The translations under genes were made by a program, and so were the position numbers. The notes under the pieces are model-generated. The model saw nothing but the letters and a program-made list of their open reading frames with translations, did not search any database and was not told where the DNA came from. From Oreocharis arfaki (Eukaryota; Chordata; Aves; Passeriformes; Paramythiidae), in contig VZRR01010904.1 of NCBI GenBank assembly GCA_013398015.1, positions 1,747,764 through 1,811,763 on the forward strand: DNA of 64,000 bases, in the 5' to 3' direction. The stretch's first letter is position 1, and the number at the start of each line of letters is the position of its first letter. Of this stretch, positions 1 through 14,265 are shown piece after piece.

Positions 1-3000
1 CTTTGTACCAATGAAATCATAAAATAAACACATTTGATAGCCAGACTGGCAAATGAAAATGGCAAGATGTGAAAGATTCCTGTTTGTAATTGAACTAAAC
101 AAAAGATTCCAGAGTTTGGTGGTGGGATGCTTCTGGGCTGCTTGTTGCTGTTTTGCATTAGTCTCATGTAAAGGAAGGTATTCTTCCTTCAAATTCTATT
201 TTAGCAGTGATCTTGATTGTAAGATCTTTAATTCAATTGACAAGAGAAAAAAATTTAAGCATAAGAAGAACACTAATCAAAGCCCAGAATCTGACCATCT
301 GTCCTCTAAAAAACTAAGTGGTATATATGACAAGCAGTTAGTTTCAAGATTCTTCCAGCAATTAAAATACAGAACAAAGAAAAAAAGAATAAATGGCATT
401 TACATTAATTTAGTTGGCAAGTTCTTTGTACACAAGCAAGCAGGTCCCATCAAAGTTGCTAAATTTTAATTCTCAAGTCAGGTCATTGGAATCTTTTAAT
501 TGCAAAAGTATTTTCTATGTTGATAGGGTATCACCAGAAACAACTGTCTGGCACTGAAAATTCTAGTACAATAATTTTACACAAACTTAAGTATTAGCAC
601 ATATGTTGCTGGCTTCATAATAAAAACCAAGTTACTTCTATTTTTAAAAAAATACATCAAATTAGGATTCACAAAAGTTTTTAACCTCTACTGGAATCAT
701 AAAAATAACTATTTTTGTTTGCAGTGCTTAAGGCAAACAGCATCGCTCACACTTGACCGCTTATCCTTTGAATCCTTCAGTTTTGGGAAGCAAGGCTGCT
801 AAAGTGGCCTAAAGCCAGCCCCCATCAAGGACCTCTGTTACAAATAAAGTAGTTAAAAACAGATGGTTACAAAACTCAAAATTCTGAAAAATAAAGAGCA
901 GCAAAGAGCAGTTAACACTGCACAATTCATTAAGAATCTCATGATAAACGAAGAAAACCACAGATGACCCACAGACTGAAATGCTGACGAATTATCTGCT
1001 CAAAACAGCAGGAACCATGGAGAAGCCTGCTGCTCACACTCCCTGCACAGAGCACAAAGCACTGCACACTGTGAGGTGGGGAGGTTTCAGCTGGTCAGAG
1101 TAGAAGAGCTACAGGAAAAAAAAGAATGGAGTCACCGCTGGAAGAGTCCCTGTAGTAAACAAAGTAAATCAGGATGCGAATGCTGCTGCTGCAAAGCACA
1201 GTTTGCAGCACGAGTAAACTTCTGAAGGGGAATGTGAAGGTGGCCCTCCCACTGGGCTATCTAACTGCACCACAGATTCAGCTATCTTTGTCACAAGCCA
1301 CGAGGGGACACAACCCACAAAGGCAGGAACCCATGTCACACCAACTTAATAGCAAAAAGTAAATGCAGAAGTTCAAAAAGTGAGGCTTGTGTTTCTGACA
1401 GCAAAGTTAATAAAGCAAGCTTTGAATTTCTTATTTTTTTTCCTGATGGTATGTTATACCTCCTGATCAGAAACAAGATTTCTCATTCCTAGTCTTGACT
1501 TCTCTTCTTTGAAGTTTTAAGGCTGTTGGTTTTCCATTGTAAAGATTTGAATAATAATTCAGATTTTTGACGGTGCTGTATTTACTACATGCTCTTGTCT
1601 GCAGCACAATCACAGGAGAACACCAGGAAAAAGAAAATTACTGATGAAGAATAACATGTCCTCTGCTATTTATCCAGTAACAATAAAAATAAGTGTAACT
1701 CTAAACAACCCTGCTACTAAAAGAGTTACCTGCTTTCTACATAGCCAAGCTCAGGTGCAGTTTTTAATATCTTTACAGGTATAAGGTTTAAGTGAGACAG
1801 ACTTCTCCTGAAATCCACCTGATGTGATTTATTTCACCAGGTATTTTCCAGATACAAATAAATAAGGAATTTTATCTCCCCAAGTATAGACCCATATAAT
1901 CCATGGTTAGGGTGGAAATAAAATGCAAAAGCAATTGTCACAAATCCCTCTGGCCAAGGCTTTTAGGCATGCAGCCTGTCCTACCTGGTACCCCTAATTT
2001 CTCCCTAGTGCTCCCTTCTGTACACTGAGGGGTGCTCCTGCCTCCTTGCCTAGCAGTAGAAGTTAACAGCAGTAATTTACTGCAGGGACACAAGGACACG
2101 AGAAGGAACTTTCACATTGGTTATTGTCTGAATAACAAACCAAAGGATCAGAAATCAGACTTCCTATATACCTTGTCAAACTGGTTTATACTAGCTGTAA
2201 TTCTCATACTGCTGCAAGACATCACAACTGCTAGCGGTTCCATTTAAACAGAGAGACAGGTTTGGACTCAAGCAAATCTCTCAAAAAATGTGTGCACTTA
2301 TGCAGATGTATGCTTGTGTAATTGGCTGTGCTAAACAGCTCCCTGGTTTGGGGAAGTCTGGCTATGGGAATTAGATTTCTGAGCTCACAGCAGCAAGGGC
2401 CTTTGCAACACTCACAGCAACCAGCAGGCTCACCCCCACAGTGGCGGGCAGCTCTAGTGCTGCACACAGCAGCAATGCTGCAACAACAAGGTGGAAAGGC
2501 TGAGGGCAATGACTGCTCCTGGGAAGGGCTATCTCTGTCACACAAGCCTAGGCCAGCCCAACTCTAAACTGGGGTGAAAGCTGAAAGAGGTGTTCTGTTG
2601 TTTGAACGGACTGTATCCGAGTTCACAGGATGCCTGTTAGGAGTACTACATATACTTTAAAAACTGCATGCAGACTTGGCCTTTGCCTCTGAAACAATCC
2701 AACAAGTACGGCCATTCTAAGAAAAACTGCCTTATTAAGGCCCTTTTGAAACCTTTTGCCTAAGAGTCAACAAATACTATGTAAGTCAACTGCCTATTAA
2801 AAAAAAAAAATCTCATTTTGGTTGTGGAATCACTATTAACAGACATAAAAAGTAGTTCTCCCTATACATTTATCTTCTTAATATTTCAACCAGCTTGCGT
2901 CTTGGCTTTATTCCACTGAACGGCTGAATTACCGAACACAGCATTACCATTCTTCTACTGTCATGGTCTGTCCTTCTGCCTTCCATGCTGACAACATTAA

Positions 3001-3554
3001 ATGCTTAAGTAATTACCTTAGAATATTTGTAAAAAAAAATGGTTTATACACATTCATCTGAAATGAATTAGCACATCTTGAAACACTGGCATTTTACTAT
3101 GACCACATACAGTTCTACCCCAGAGTGTTGAATAATGCCATTCCAGTATGATTATTTATTCAATTCACTTGGATATTTGATTTGTTTTTCTAAACGCTAG
3201 CTCAAGGTAATGCAATTTTTGTCAACATCACATTTATTTTCTTGCTCTTATATCTACAATGGAGCATAAGACGTTATTTCTAAACAAGACACTACACGAA
3301 GTAACTTAAAAACTATTTTACTAAACAATTATATACAAAAATGTTCCATGGGCATGAGCCCAGAGAAAAATCTCAGTACACTAGCACTACTTAATTAACA
3401 GAGTCTAATTTGGTAATTCACGGCAATGCCTACTAAAGACGAACCACACATCTATACCTGGTCACCAAAAAGATGGAGAATTTTAGCAGGTGTCAAGGAC
3501 AACATATATATTGACTCAATGCACTGAATTTCTTAGAAAATGAGCAGAACTTAC
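1..3554 (-). other. PCCA: PCCA intron, partial (downstream part; continues beyond window)
   Basis: Begins with the canonical GTAAGT donor at 3554-3549. No sequence matching the following BT-domain exon or the biotinyl domain is visible. A somewhat more GC-rich patch at 2320-2570 is unassigned. A 138-codon open frame at 53-469 has no recognisable similarity. Confidence 0.85.
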
Positions 3555-3657
3555 AGAAAATGATGAGCCATCCTTTGAAACTGCAACTGGGTAAATTCCA
3601 TCTCCTAGCCGCACAGAGAGCTCCCAGCTACTTCTCTTTGATTTAGCAATAGGAATT
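3555..3657 (-). CDS. PCCA: PCCA exon: BT domain, WELSVRLGDGIYPV segment
   Basis: A 103-base exon (1 + 34 codons; phase 2 in, phase 0 out), reading IPIAKSKRSSWELSV then RLGDGIYPVAVSKDGSSFS. It matches the human stretch MPVIKPD..WELSVKL..VHTVVASNNGSVFS in the BT (biotin-carboxylase-carboxyltransferase interaction) domain, a beta-barrel that holds the alpha subunit against PCCB. The acceptor is TTTTTTAG before AATTCC. The donor is TTTTCT followed by GTAAGT. This is the most diverged exon in the window and also the last one; the next PCCA exon (starting near human VEVDG) was not found in bases 1-3554. The call rests on WELSV, the splice sites and exact frame continuity. Confidence 0.93.
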
Positions 3658-6600
3658 CTAAAAAAGAAACAGACAGAAGAAAAATTTTTAACAGAGATTT
3701 CATGCTTCTCCGAAGCTAACCAGAAGCACTTGCCTCATAGGATGGTCATGAAGGATATAAAATATCATTAATCTATAGACACAGTTGGAAAGCATACTTG
3801 AAAAAAAATATATATATACTAAATACATTTTTCTGTCAAATAGCATATAAGGAGAAAACGCACTCTTACTTTCTTTCTAGGTTTGCCTTGACACACTGGG
3901 TACACTGATAAAGTTATAGGAGGCCCTTGAATGCAGCCAGCACTTGCTGCAGAATTAGCTCAAACAAGATGAAAAGCAGATGAGAAAGTGGGTTGGCAGG
4001 AGAATAGCAATAGTGATAACTGGAGCAGTCTTTTTAAGGGCAAAATATAATCATTATTTCTTTTATCTCATTCTCAGTAAATCTTAATTAAAAGCCAATT
4101 ACAGACAAAGGATTCAGCCAAACAAGTAATACAATTAACTAATACAATTAGTTTTATAACTAATATACATTTTTAAGTATCTGATCCACAGAGCCCTTCA
4201 AGCATACTGAAAAAATAATGATGTATCATCACAGCCCACACACAGGATTATACCGATTCCTGCAGCATTCTGTGGCTGCACCATTTATCAAGTAATACAG
4301 GAAACCGAAATCTTTTCAACTTAAAAAAGCACACACCTGACAGCAAAGGAATAAGAACTGAGCCTCCATTCTTCGAAATCCAGAGTGAAACATGCAATTT
4401 TCAGCTATTTTATTTAAATGTATATTAATTTTCAGTTTCCTCATTCTAACTTCGAGTCTCTTCCACTTTTCCCTAACAACTGGAGTCCAAAAGTATACTA
4501 CAACTTTTCTAATGAGTGGTCACCATATATTACCATAAGGAAGAACCACAGAGCCTAAACGGAAGATAGGAAGGTGTAATTTAAACTCCATTAAAACAAA
4601 GACACATTATTTTGGTATAGCTTTTCTTCCACACTGATTCTTACACATTTAGATGTTTCTGGAAGAAATCTGTAGGGATAATAAGTTTATCACCTTTACG
4701 CCTCCTCTAAGGATCATTTCTGCCATAACGTTAATCTGTTGTACATTACAGCGCTTACTACACGATTTTATTGCAGCCTTCAGAGTCTTAAAACTTGTAA
4801 ACACATTATGCCACATGCATCCTCCAGAGGATTCAGGTGACCAGTGACTCACATCTCTCCAAAGAGAGTGCTCAGGTTTCCTGTGGAATCAACAGGGAGA
4901 AGCACCTGTGAGGCCTCCAGAGGCCACAGGAGGAGAAATTATCTGCCCAAGCCAAGGATAACACACTGACTTGCTAAAGATTTCAACAATCATTTTAAGA
5001 ACATTAGGCTTTTCGATACCTGAAACTTAAGCAAGTACAAGTTCAAGTACTTAATGAGGCATGGAGCTTCCAAAAATTGTGCCTTGCCATGTGCCTGAAA
5101 AGGGGAAATGGAAATGCTAAATATATCAGACACAAATAGATGCATACTTATCCTTAGTTACTTTAGGATCCAAGCCAAGTAAGGCCTACATCAAATTTCA
5201 CCAAACACCTTAGCCCACCTCTATCACTACCCTAAAAGCTCACAAGACAGATATTGAAAATAACCTGTTCCCATGCCAGCCATGCCAAGTGTCACCTTTC
5301 ACATTTAATATAGAGAAAATTGCTAAGACAACAAATCTGAGGAATTATCTATGGTTTATTGGGTACAATGTCATTTCTCAGCAACTCATACTGGAATTCC
5401 TGTATGTCACCAAACATTTAGACTGGTTGATAGGAAACGCGACAGACAGGAGTTCCTGAAGAAGAGGAAGAGGAATTTCCTGCACAGGTAGCAGGCAGCA
5501 AGCTGAGAGATGTTTACATTGCACTTCCTGGTATCAGAGCACCAGTGAGGAAGAATACAGGCAGCACCTGGTTAAGTTCTCCACGACACTTCACTCCAAC
5601 AACCAACAGGATTTAGTGGTTTATAGCAACTTCATATTTCTTATATTAGAACTAAGACCTCATCATAAACTCAGCTTAGTAGATCTGCTTCACTGGTGTC
5701 ATGAGATTCCTTACAGCCTCGCTGGCACAGCCCTGCTTCATATTGCATTTGACTGGAAGTGACCTCATGAATCTGGCTGTTGGCCATCAAAGGAAAGACA
5801 GTCTTGTTCTCCAGCAGGGATTATTTTTGTTCAGTCCTGTCTTGCTGAGCTTTGTCAAGTGTATCTCCAAACAGGATGCATGCCTCTTGAAAGGCATGAC
5901 TATGATCACTGCTCTGCCTGGGTTTCAAACAGTCACATAATTCCTCTCTCTGCAACACCGGCAGCCAGGAGGGCGAGGCCCAGAGCTGCATCTAACACCA
6001 AGTACACAGCAAGCTGTACTTCCCTCCTGGAACTGCTGGATCCATTCGCACAGGAACATCTTTCAGCTTTGCTAATCAGCTTTGCCTGTGGTTTTGTAAC
6101 TATAACTGACACCGGCTAGGACAGACACTTACATTAGATCATGACAATCCTACTTCTTCTTCATTAAATCAAATTCATTTCAAAGAAGTTATCTTGTAGT
6201 AGACTCCATTTTGATAGGATTTGCAGGGAGAGAAGGTTCACATAAATAAGGATTACGAAGTCCAAAAGTAAGGATCAAAGTCTAAGTTTGTTGAATATGA
6301 AAAGGAAGTTGCTCACACGATTTCACATAAAACTCCCCAAACTTCTGGCTACTCTCAAAATGTAGAACTTTTAAAATTCTGCATAATGGGCTGAAATCCA
6401 GCACATTGCATTCACAGGAAAAAAAAATCCCACTGAAAATAAAAAGTGTAATTTTTGCCATCATAAAAGACACAAAGAAAACATAAGGAACTTCCCCTCC
6501 AACCCTAGATTCAGAGTCCACACAGTATGTCTTTCCAAGGGTTCAACAGGGCCTCCCTTTTCTCTCCCAGTTTCAGCAAACTACCTATCATCCAACAAAA

Positions 6601-8170
6601 TTACTTCATTTGCGTATAAAGACCACTGGCTGCAGGAAGAAGCACGACTTCCACAGCAAGATGAGTGCCAGGTGAATGGGCAGCAGGGCCATGGAGAACC
6701 GAGTGCTGCTGATCCTTGCCAGCAGCATTACACACAAACGGACAGAGAGAGCAAAAGCAGCACTGCAGCTGCAATGACAGGAGATGGGTGAAGAAGGCTG
6801 TTGTAAACTCCTTCCACACAAGCAAGGGCAGTTCCGAACCTCTCCCCTCCAAATTGCCTTCTAAGGGGAAGCATCACAAGCATAGGAGCACAGATGAAGA
6901 GTGATGGCCTGGCTTTAAGTCGTAAGGGCTGTACTCCAAAGCGCCAATTACTAAAACATGTAAGCAGCGCAACAAGAAAAACAGCACTGTTTGCCTGCTT
7001 AGTTATTTATTTTCAAGCTCTACTGCCGTTTGTTCAACTAGCAATGATGTCTGTGTAGAATGTATTATGTCCCTTTTACCCCCAAATGCCACGCATGTGA
7101 GAGGGAAGCACTTCATAATAATGCAGCAACCAAAGCTCCTGGTTTCTTTGCAAGTTTTCAGTGAGGAAAGCAGACATCTGTGAAAAATTTTAGACTGACA
7201 CACGCTTACTGCGCTCATAGAAAACATTAATTAAACTATTATCTATTCTAGTCAGAAACAAGTAATGAAAGAAAACAGACACTCACAAAAGCAAATCAAG
7301 TAATAACTTTGCCCTAGCCATTTTGATTGTCACCAATCAGATAGCAGGAACTCAATAAAAACTACAATTTTCTGCAGTTTGTGGCAAATAAACTTCCCTC
7401 TCCCGATTACCACTGATGATGTAAATGTGCTAAGGATGTCACCAGCTCCTAAAGGGCCAGAAAATTGAGTATAGATTTTTTTTTACTTCCAATTCAAAAT
7501 ATGTGTTCTAATGCTGCGGGAGAAAACACTTAAAAATTCCTCTTCGCTTCTGCTATTTTTGTTGCATAATACCTTACGTAAACAGAGAAATCCCAAACTA
7601 TCATAACAAATCCTCCCATTTGAAAGATTGTAAGCATTTGAAAACCACATTATATGACACTACATAAAGCTGTTTTTCAATTGTGCAATTACCTATTCAG
7701 CAGTTAAATAAAAGTGAAATATTGACTTAAAACAATGTTAATGGTCAAAGAATCATTAAGAAATCCTTCATCATAACTTTCACAGCAGGTGGCCTGTAAA
7801 ATGATCAAGAATAATGTGCTGGATTCTGTAGCCACCAAGGTCAGTTTCTGCATACAAATCTTGCAGAGGGAGAAAAAAAGACCTTCAGAAAGTGGGCCAT
7901 TCATCTGAACCAAGTTCAGAGAATTTCCAGCACTGTGAAAAGATATGTTATGCAAGCACATAGATGTATTCAGTGGGGGTAGACTGAACCAGCTACATGG
8001 AGACTACAAAGGAGCCCTCCCATGGCTCATGAATAAGTCGAGGAAATGATCAGAAAAAAATGCAGAGATGTTTAGACAGATGGCCCACTTAAAATGCCTG
8101 GGACAGGGCATAAGCAATTTTAATGAAACTTTAGATCTACCATATAAATTGTTTCTTATTTTCCCTGCCC

Positions 8171-8251
8171 TCCCCCCACCCCCCCCCAAAAAAAAAAAAA
8201 AANNNNNNNNNNNNNNNNNNNNNNNNNNNNCCCCCCAAAAAAAAAAAAAAA
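8171..8251. repeat. C-run/A-run repeats flanking a 28-N assembly gap
   Basis: On the left a 9-base C run is followed by 15 A. Then 28 N occupy 8203-8230. On the right at least 6 C are again followed by 15 A. The gap sits in a homopolymer zone and its true length is unknown. Any open frame crossing it is meaningless. Confidence 0.9.
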
Positions 8252-8301
8252 TCAAGGCAAATAGAAATTTAACAACTCAAACAAGAGCCTATCTTGTGAT
8301 G

Positions 8302-8356
8302 CAAAAAAAAAAAACCCAAAAAACCAAAAACCACCAAAAAAATACCAAAAAATGGA
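8302..8356. repeat. A/C-rich low-complexity tract
   Basis: Runs of 4 to 12 A separated by CC, CCC or ACC, with almost no G or T. Simple low-complexity DNA beside the gap region. Confidence 0.85.
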
Positions 8357-11300
8357 AGTAAATCTCACACTTTTGAGCATTATTGGTTTAATAAGTTCAT
8401 ATGCAAAGAAATATCCTTCACAGAACCTTCAACTATCAGATGAATATAAAAGCAGGGAATGGATAGATTAAAAGAATTCTAAACAGAAGTGTACTGCCAA
8501 ACAAAACACAAATCTAAGCTTTAGCATCTGAGTACTTTCAACACTTTCCAACATAAAAGTTCATCATCACACAGAAAAGATAAAAGCAGCATTTTCACAC
8601 GATTATTTTAAGAACCAAAAATTATGTGAAAGGAACCTAAGAATCTGGGAATATTTTATTCAGCAATTTGAACTATTTTCTATATCTATTCACACACATT
8701 TTCTACATATATTCAGATTGGTCCATCTATACATATCACATGCCCTTTTACACAAAAATAGGTTTTCCTTCTTCCTGCTTTATATGTGCATATATATACA
8801 CATGTACCACTTTCACTCTGAATATGAAAATATACCATCATTAGACTAAATTATAGTTCTTCATATGTCATACAAAATAATAACCTCTACTAGCCTGTGA
8901 GCCAGCTGATCAGACAAAGGCTGAAAGAATTACTCAATAGTTACATCAAAAAGGTTATACATTACATTTTCTTACATATCACATTGAGATCAATAACAAA
9001 TACACATATTTATAGTCTTATACTCTATTTGAATAGTGACCACAGAAAAAATGAAATTATATGGAAGGTAAACTATAAAATAAAAAGCAATGCTTTAAAA
9101 GAATGCTGTGGAGTACACTGTGCTTTGATTCACAGCAGAGTACATCTGGATGTTCCCTTTCCCTTAGCAGCAGCTTTTCGAGCAATTTGCATTGACATAA
9201 GAGCCTGCAATCCAATGACCAACGAAAACCACCAGTGCCTTCAGCAGTGAAACACAGATGAGGGCTGAAGAAACAGTTAAGCTAGTTCTTAAAAATCTAG
9301 GGTGAATTTAGCTGCCCAGATCTAAGAGTATGGCGCAACCCCTTTCATCTTCATTTAACTGAGAAATAGCCTTACAAACAACATGAGCTCATCCTGGCTA
9401 ACTCACTTCTACTGTGGAGGTCTCTAAACATGGGGAGCTTGGGCCCTGCAAAGAGAGACACCCGAACCCCAATGTTTTACAGCCAGCATCCTCAGCAGCC
9501 TGGCAGGGGGAAGGAACTACAGGCTCCTCTGCCAAAGCCATCTCCACAGTCTTAACAAGAAATTATCCTCCAAACATGCAGGCAAACAACAACTCTAAGC
9601 TTCTTGAAAAATCTTTCATGGCTCTTTTAGCTTTAAATCTATTGGGTAAATCATGTAGGATTGCTGTTATTGCCTGTCTTGCTATAAAAAAGTCATGTTT
9701 TGCAGAGCATATGTCCAGAGAACCAAAGATCCATGCTACCAGTCTTCCTCAGCCTGTGAGGGTTCACATCCACCTCCCATCTCTCAAGAGAAAGAGCCAG
9801 AGCACAGGTAAACACTGGGGAACTCACCACACTATCCTGCTGATGGTAGGGAGGAATGAGAGATGCATGGAGACTCAGCTTTGCAGCCTGATGATGCATT
9901 CTTTGGGACAAAAAGTTTTGTCACTTCGTCCTAATGCCAGGAGATTTCTACGCACTTTGCATTTAATAAACTGGATGAAACATAGCAACCCTGGGAGCTG
10001 CAAGTAGAGGCCAAGACCTCTCAGTTTCAGAAAAGGGTCAGACTGCCCAGTCCTTCAGCAGGTGACAGCATACCTTGAAAATTTCAAATAAATAAATGTA
10101 AAACCTATCTGAAACTGACTGACATGTTAGGGCCTACTTTAATATTTGGTTTCTGTTGGAAAAAGCAAACATCACAAGCATTAATGCTGGATACGAGATG
10201 TTTGCTACTTGTCTCATTTGGAAGCATTTGTGAAATAAGAAGCAAGAAATACTCAAATCAAGCATTCGCAAGTACAGAGAAAAGACATTTCAGTATAACT
10301 TACAAGTCTGTACTTCTCATCTGGTTTTTTTCAGCCACCTTTCCTAAATCAGCAAAACTATTTACCAAAGGAGGAGCCACTTGCAAGCAGGCGCTTTTAA
10401 TCAGACCAGGCAACAATATTGACTTGTGCATGGTGACAATTGTTACGGAGAGAAAAATCTAAAAATTTGTCATTAAAAAAAAGTTGGAGCTATTTCTCCT
10501 CCAATCGAAGTACTTAATTTCATAACTTTGTTGTTTACAACTTTGGGTAGTTGGCAAAACTAACAATAATAACTTACTCCACCAAAAGGTAAACAGCAAA
10601 TGCCTTTTCCTATGCAAATTTTCCTGTATTTCCTTGAACAAAGAAACTTATTGTACAGATATTTAGGAATAGTCTTACAATTATCTCACTTTCTTTTTAT
10701 GTGCAAAGAGCTTCAGAACAAACCACTGTGATGCAGTAGGGAGGACTAAAGCTCTTGTGTTAACATCATCCAGTAGCAGTTATGTCCTTCCATATAACAT
10801 GAGTGTATTAGGATGTAGCTGCCTGTTGGGCGGTCTATTTCCTACATCTCCATTCAAAGAAGGGCTGTTTCCAGTAATAATGTGCTATTTTTCACTTTGT
10901 ATTATGTTTAGAATACTACAGGTTTGCTGTCCACATAAATAGGCAGAAGGAAATGCTAACCTACTAATATGAAAAAGAAGTGATTAAAAACTACCTCCAA
11001 GTTTGATAAGGAAATAATCCAATTTTACTTCTACATACAAGACTACTTTCCATACTCCCTTTTTTTTGAAACATCCAGGCAAACGTCATGCTAGGTTTGC
11101 TGTACTCATCTCAGTAGTGAAATCTGCCTACTAATCTTGAGCTCAATTGCCACTAATGGCTGTAAACCTGAATCAAAACACATTTGCTCTAATCTGTCAT
11201 CCCTTCTGTCAAAATTTCAGTTATTCACCCACTTTCGTAACAGGAGTTCTGGAGAGTATGATAACTCAGAAGTAACAGGATAATATACAGTGGCTGTGAG

Positions 11301-14134
11301 AATATCAGTGTTGTACCTCACATCAGGAGCAGTTCTCAAAGCAAATTATCCCAACCATCTGCCCTTAGAATGCTTTGGATCACACTGCAGAACAGTCTTG
11401 AGACGTGCGAACCAGGTCCCTCTCTGATGCAAGAAAGGCAGAAGCCAGGCTCCAGAACTGCACCCAGCACACTCCAGTCACAAATGGGCATTCAGTTCAC
11501 AGGACTGGACTAGAACTAATCAAAAGTCAAATACATACAGAGTATGAGCTCCTCATCATGAACAAGATGGTACATTTGCACTGGTACACTCTCTAACGGC
11601 AGCTAGATTAATTCTTGAAGAATCCCCTATTCACATGAAGAGATTTTGATCATAATGACAATTTCTGCAATTGCATTCCCTCAAAATTCTAAGTTCAGTA
11701 TTTAGTCTAGATATTCAGGGGAAAAAAAAACCCAACCTCTAATATTTAAATTCAAGCTCAACCCCTCTTATCTAGTTGCTCCAGTAAAAGTTAGATTAAG
11801 ATGTGTTTAATACCTACCAGCTCCTACCAGCCAAAAGCAAAGAAAATACTGCAAAGTGCAGCATATTTGAAAAATCATTCTGCCATTTTGGAGGAGAAAA
11901 TACATACATTACAATCAAATTTTTAAATTCCATTTTGAAAAAATCATGGCCTGGCATTCCAGAGCTGCCTCTATCCTGTTAGATAATACCATCTTCTTGA
12001 ATAGATTGCCATTTCCCCAGTTATCACTAATTTACAAAGTTAATCCTCAAAAACACACTAACCTTTCTTATTCAGAGACACACATCTGACCCACAGACAG
12101 TCATAGCCAGCATTAAAGGCACTAACAACAAACTGAAATGTGGTATTTCCTTCAAGGACAAAGTTTTCAAGACCCAGTACAGAGAAACTTTTCAGTACCT
12201 GCTGAACTTAAAGGAGGCACCAGATCAGGAGTGAGAGACAACTACTACAGTCAAGGGAAAAGGAAAGACTATAAGAATAAAGCCATCTCTGAGGAAATTT
12301 GGCAACAGCACAGAGAGCAAGAACACTGGCCTTCTAAAAGGCCCACAAGGAACACAGTGTGCAGACTAAGGAAAAATTTTAAATTACACTAGCTAACCAA
12401 AATAAAACCCCCAACCTGTCTTAGGCCAAACTGAAAACACCCTTTTAGAGAACACCACTTCCAAAAATCTTTTCGACTTTTTTGTTAAGAGCTGTGTATT
12501 GAATGCTGTCTTTCCTGTGGTTTACAGATTGATTTAGGTCTCTCACCCTTTTGATCTGTCAGTCACCTTGGAACTAACCAGACTGTATTGCCAGAAGTAT
12601 GGAATTTCTGCCCCACTTTGTAGGATGCATGATTTGACCTGGCCTCTCTAAAGCCTGTCACATATGCAATGTCCCAAAGGTCACTGTTTAAAATAGAATT
12701 AACACTCTTTTTTTGGTGCATCTTGGAAAACACAACACTTGTACCAGATTTCAGTAGAGTTCCAGAGTATTGTAAGAGCTCAGCCATCACACAGAGCTTA
12801 TCATCTCCCACAAACTTGTTCTGGCAGAACCAAGAGTCCACCCAAGAGCTTAACCATGTCATGCCAATGAAATCAGCTTTGGAATACAGCTGTATTGATC
12901 ACATTTTTCTGTTGTGGTTTCTCCTCTATGAGAAACTTAATTTAGGCAATACATCAAATGCACCTTCAGGACAGCCCACAGTCCTGCAAAAGGATGGCCA
13001 GATTTTCCTTGCTAGCTATCCTACATGCCATAATGTAAGAAACAGAAGCTGGCCAAGAACAGTGATTCATTTGGAACTTTATGTTTTTCTAGACAGTGCC
13101 TGCCTTTTCAAAAAGATGCTTCTTTACTACATGCACAAGAACTAGTGCTGGGTGACAACACAGGTATCAACGATGAATTTACCAAGCCACAGGTAAATGT
13201 AATTACAGCATTTGGCTAGAGGTACTCAAGCCAGTTTCCAACAGGCAATGTGACAGCTACTTCCTCCCCCTTACATGTAAAAAATGTGGCATATTTCACC
13301 AATTCTAAAACTTTGTTCTCTGTTTCTTCTGCACTAGATTCCTATGAAACAGATTAATGCCACTAATTCTGTTCAGTTAAAGAGAAAAAAAATAGCAGAT
13401 GAGAAAACCCCCCCAAAGGTCATTAAAAATTATATTAAATAACATAAAACATGAGTATCTCCACTAAGCACTCCTATGCCATGTCTAGACCGTTATAGCA
13501 CATAGCAGAGCTCCAGCGACTCTCGTTACCTTCCATACATCACCTACCACACTTTCAGCTTACATCCGGCACTCACACCACTGAGCTTTCACCACCTAAT
13601 ATTAACCATCTTTTCCCTTCTGAACTAATGGAAAGAGAAAGGTACCTGTCACAATGAGTTAGACCTTAGACTGGCTGAACTACCTTTAGGTACTGCTTAC
13701 CTGTATTTTATACATTACTTAGGCACTACAACTCTAGGCCACAGAAACACAGGCATCTAATTATTTAAGAGTGATACCTATTCAAAAGATTGTAAATATC
13801 TATTGCCCTCTATGTGTTTTCATCCTTTTAATAGGACATCTTCCATTGTTCATATTATGGTCTCACAAGAAAAGAGAAAAAAGCCAGTAAGAAAAAAAAT
13901 GTGGGTGGATTTCCAACTTTGCTAAAGTTATACACATCAGACCTGAACGAAAGAGAATTATTAAACTAAGGTTGAATGTGAAGGACAAAAAATTTGTAGC
14001 AGCTAGTGCCTTGTTCTCAGTACTAATAAGAAAACTTTTGCCTACTTAGCTTTCTGCTGGCTGAGGTTGAATTAGATAAGCCAGGCTGTGTAGGTGGGAT
14101 GAACCTTACTGATAATGCTTATTTTAGCATAATC

Positions 14135-14265
14135 ATGATCAATATAGAATAGGGACATAAAAATGGCTGTACTGACTGGCCCAAATATCCATCTAGCCCA
14201 ATATTCAATGATCCACAGCAGAAAGATAAATAAGGTCTAAGAAGAGTACAAGAACATAGGTACAC
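14135..14265. mobile_element. Possible ancient amniote interspersed repeat fragment
   Basis: The run TGGCTGTACTGACTGGCCCA, then ATCCATCTAGCCCAATATTC, resembles the GGTCCATCTAGCCCAGTATCC phrase of an old repeat group known from reptiles and birds (CR1-like or SINE). I cannot name the family, and the flanks are not recognisable. Confidence 0.4.

Noticed and set aside
53..469. 138-codon ATG open frame on the plus strand
   Set aside because: Composition is that of translated AT-rich DNA (many Lys, Phe, Ser, Asn). No domain, promoter or similarity seen.
9414..10007. 197-codon open frame, the longest in the window
   Set aside because: The frame begins with GTG, not ATG; the first in-frame ATG shortens it to roughly 144 codons. 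The translation has no recognisable domain, there are no convincing splice sites, and it lies on the strand opposite to PCCA.
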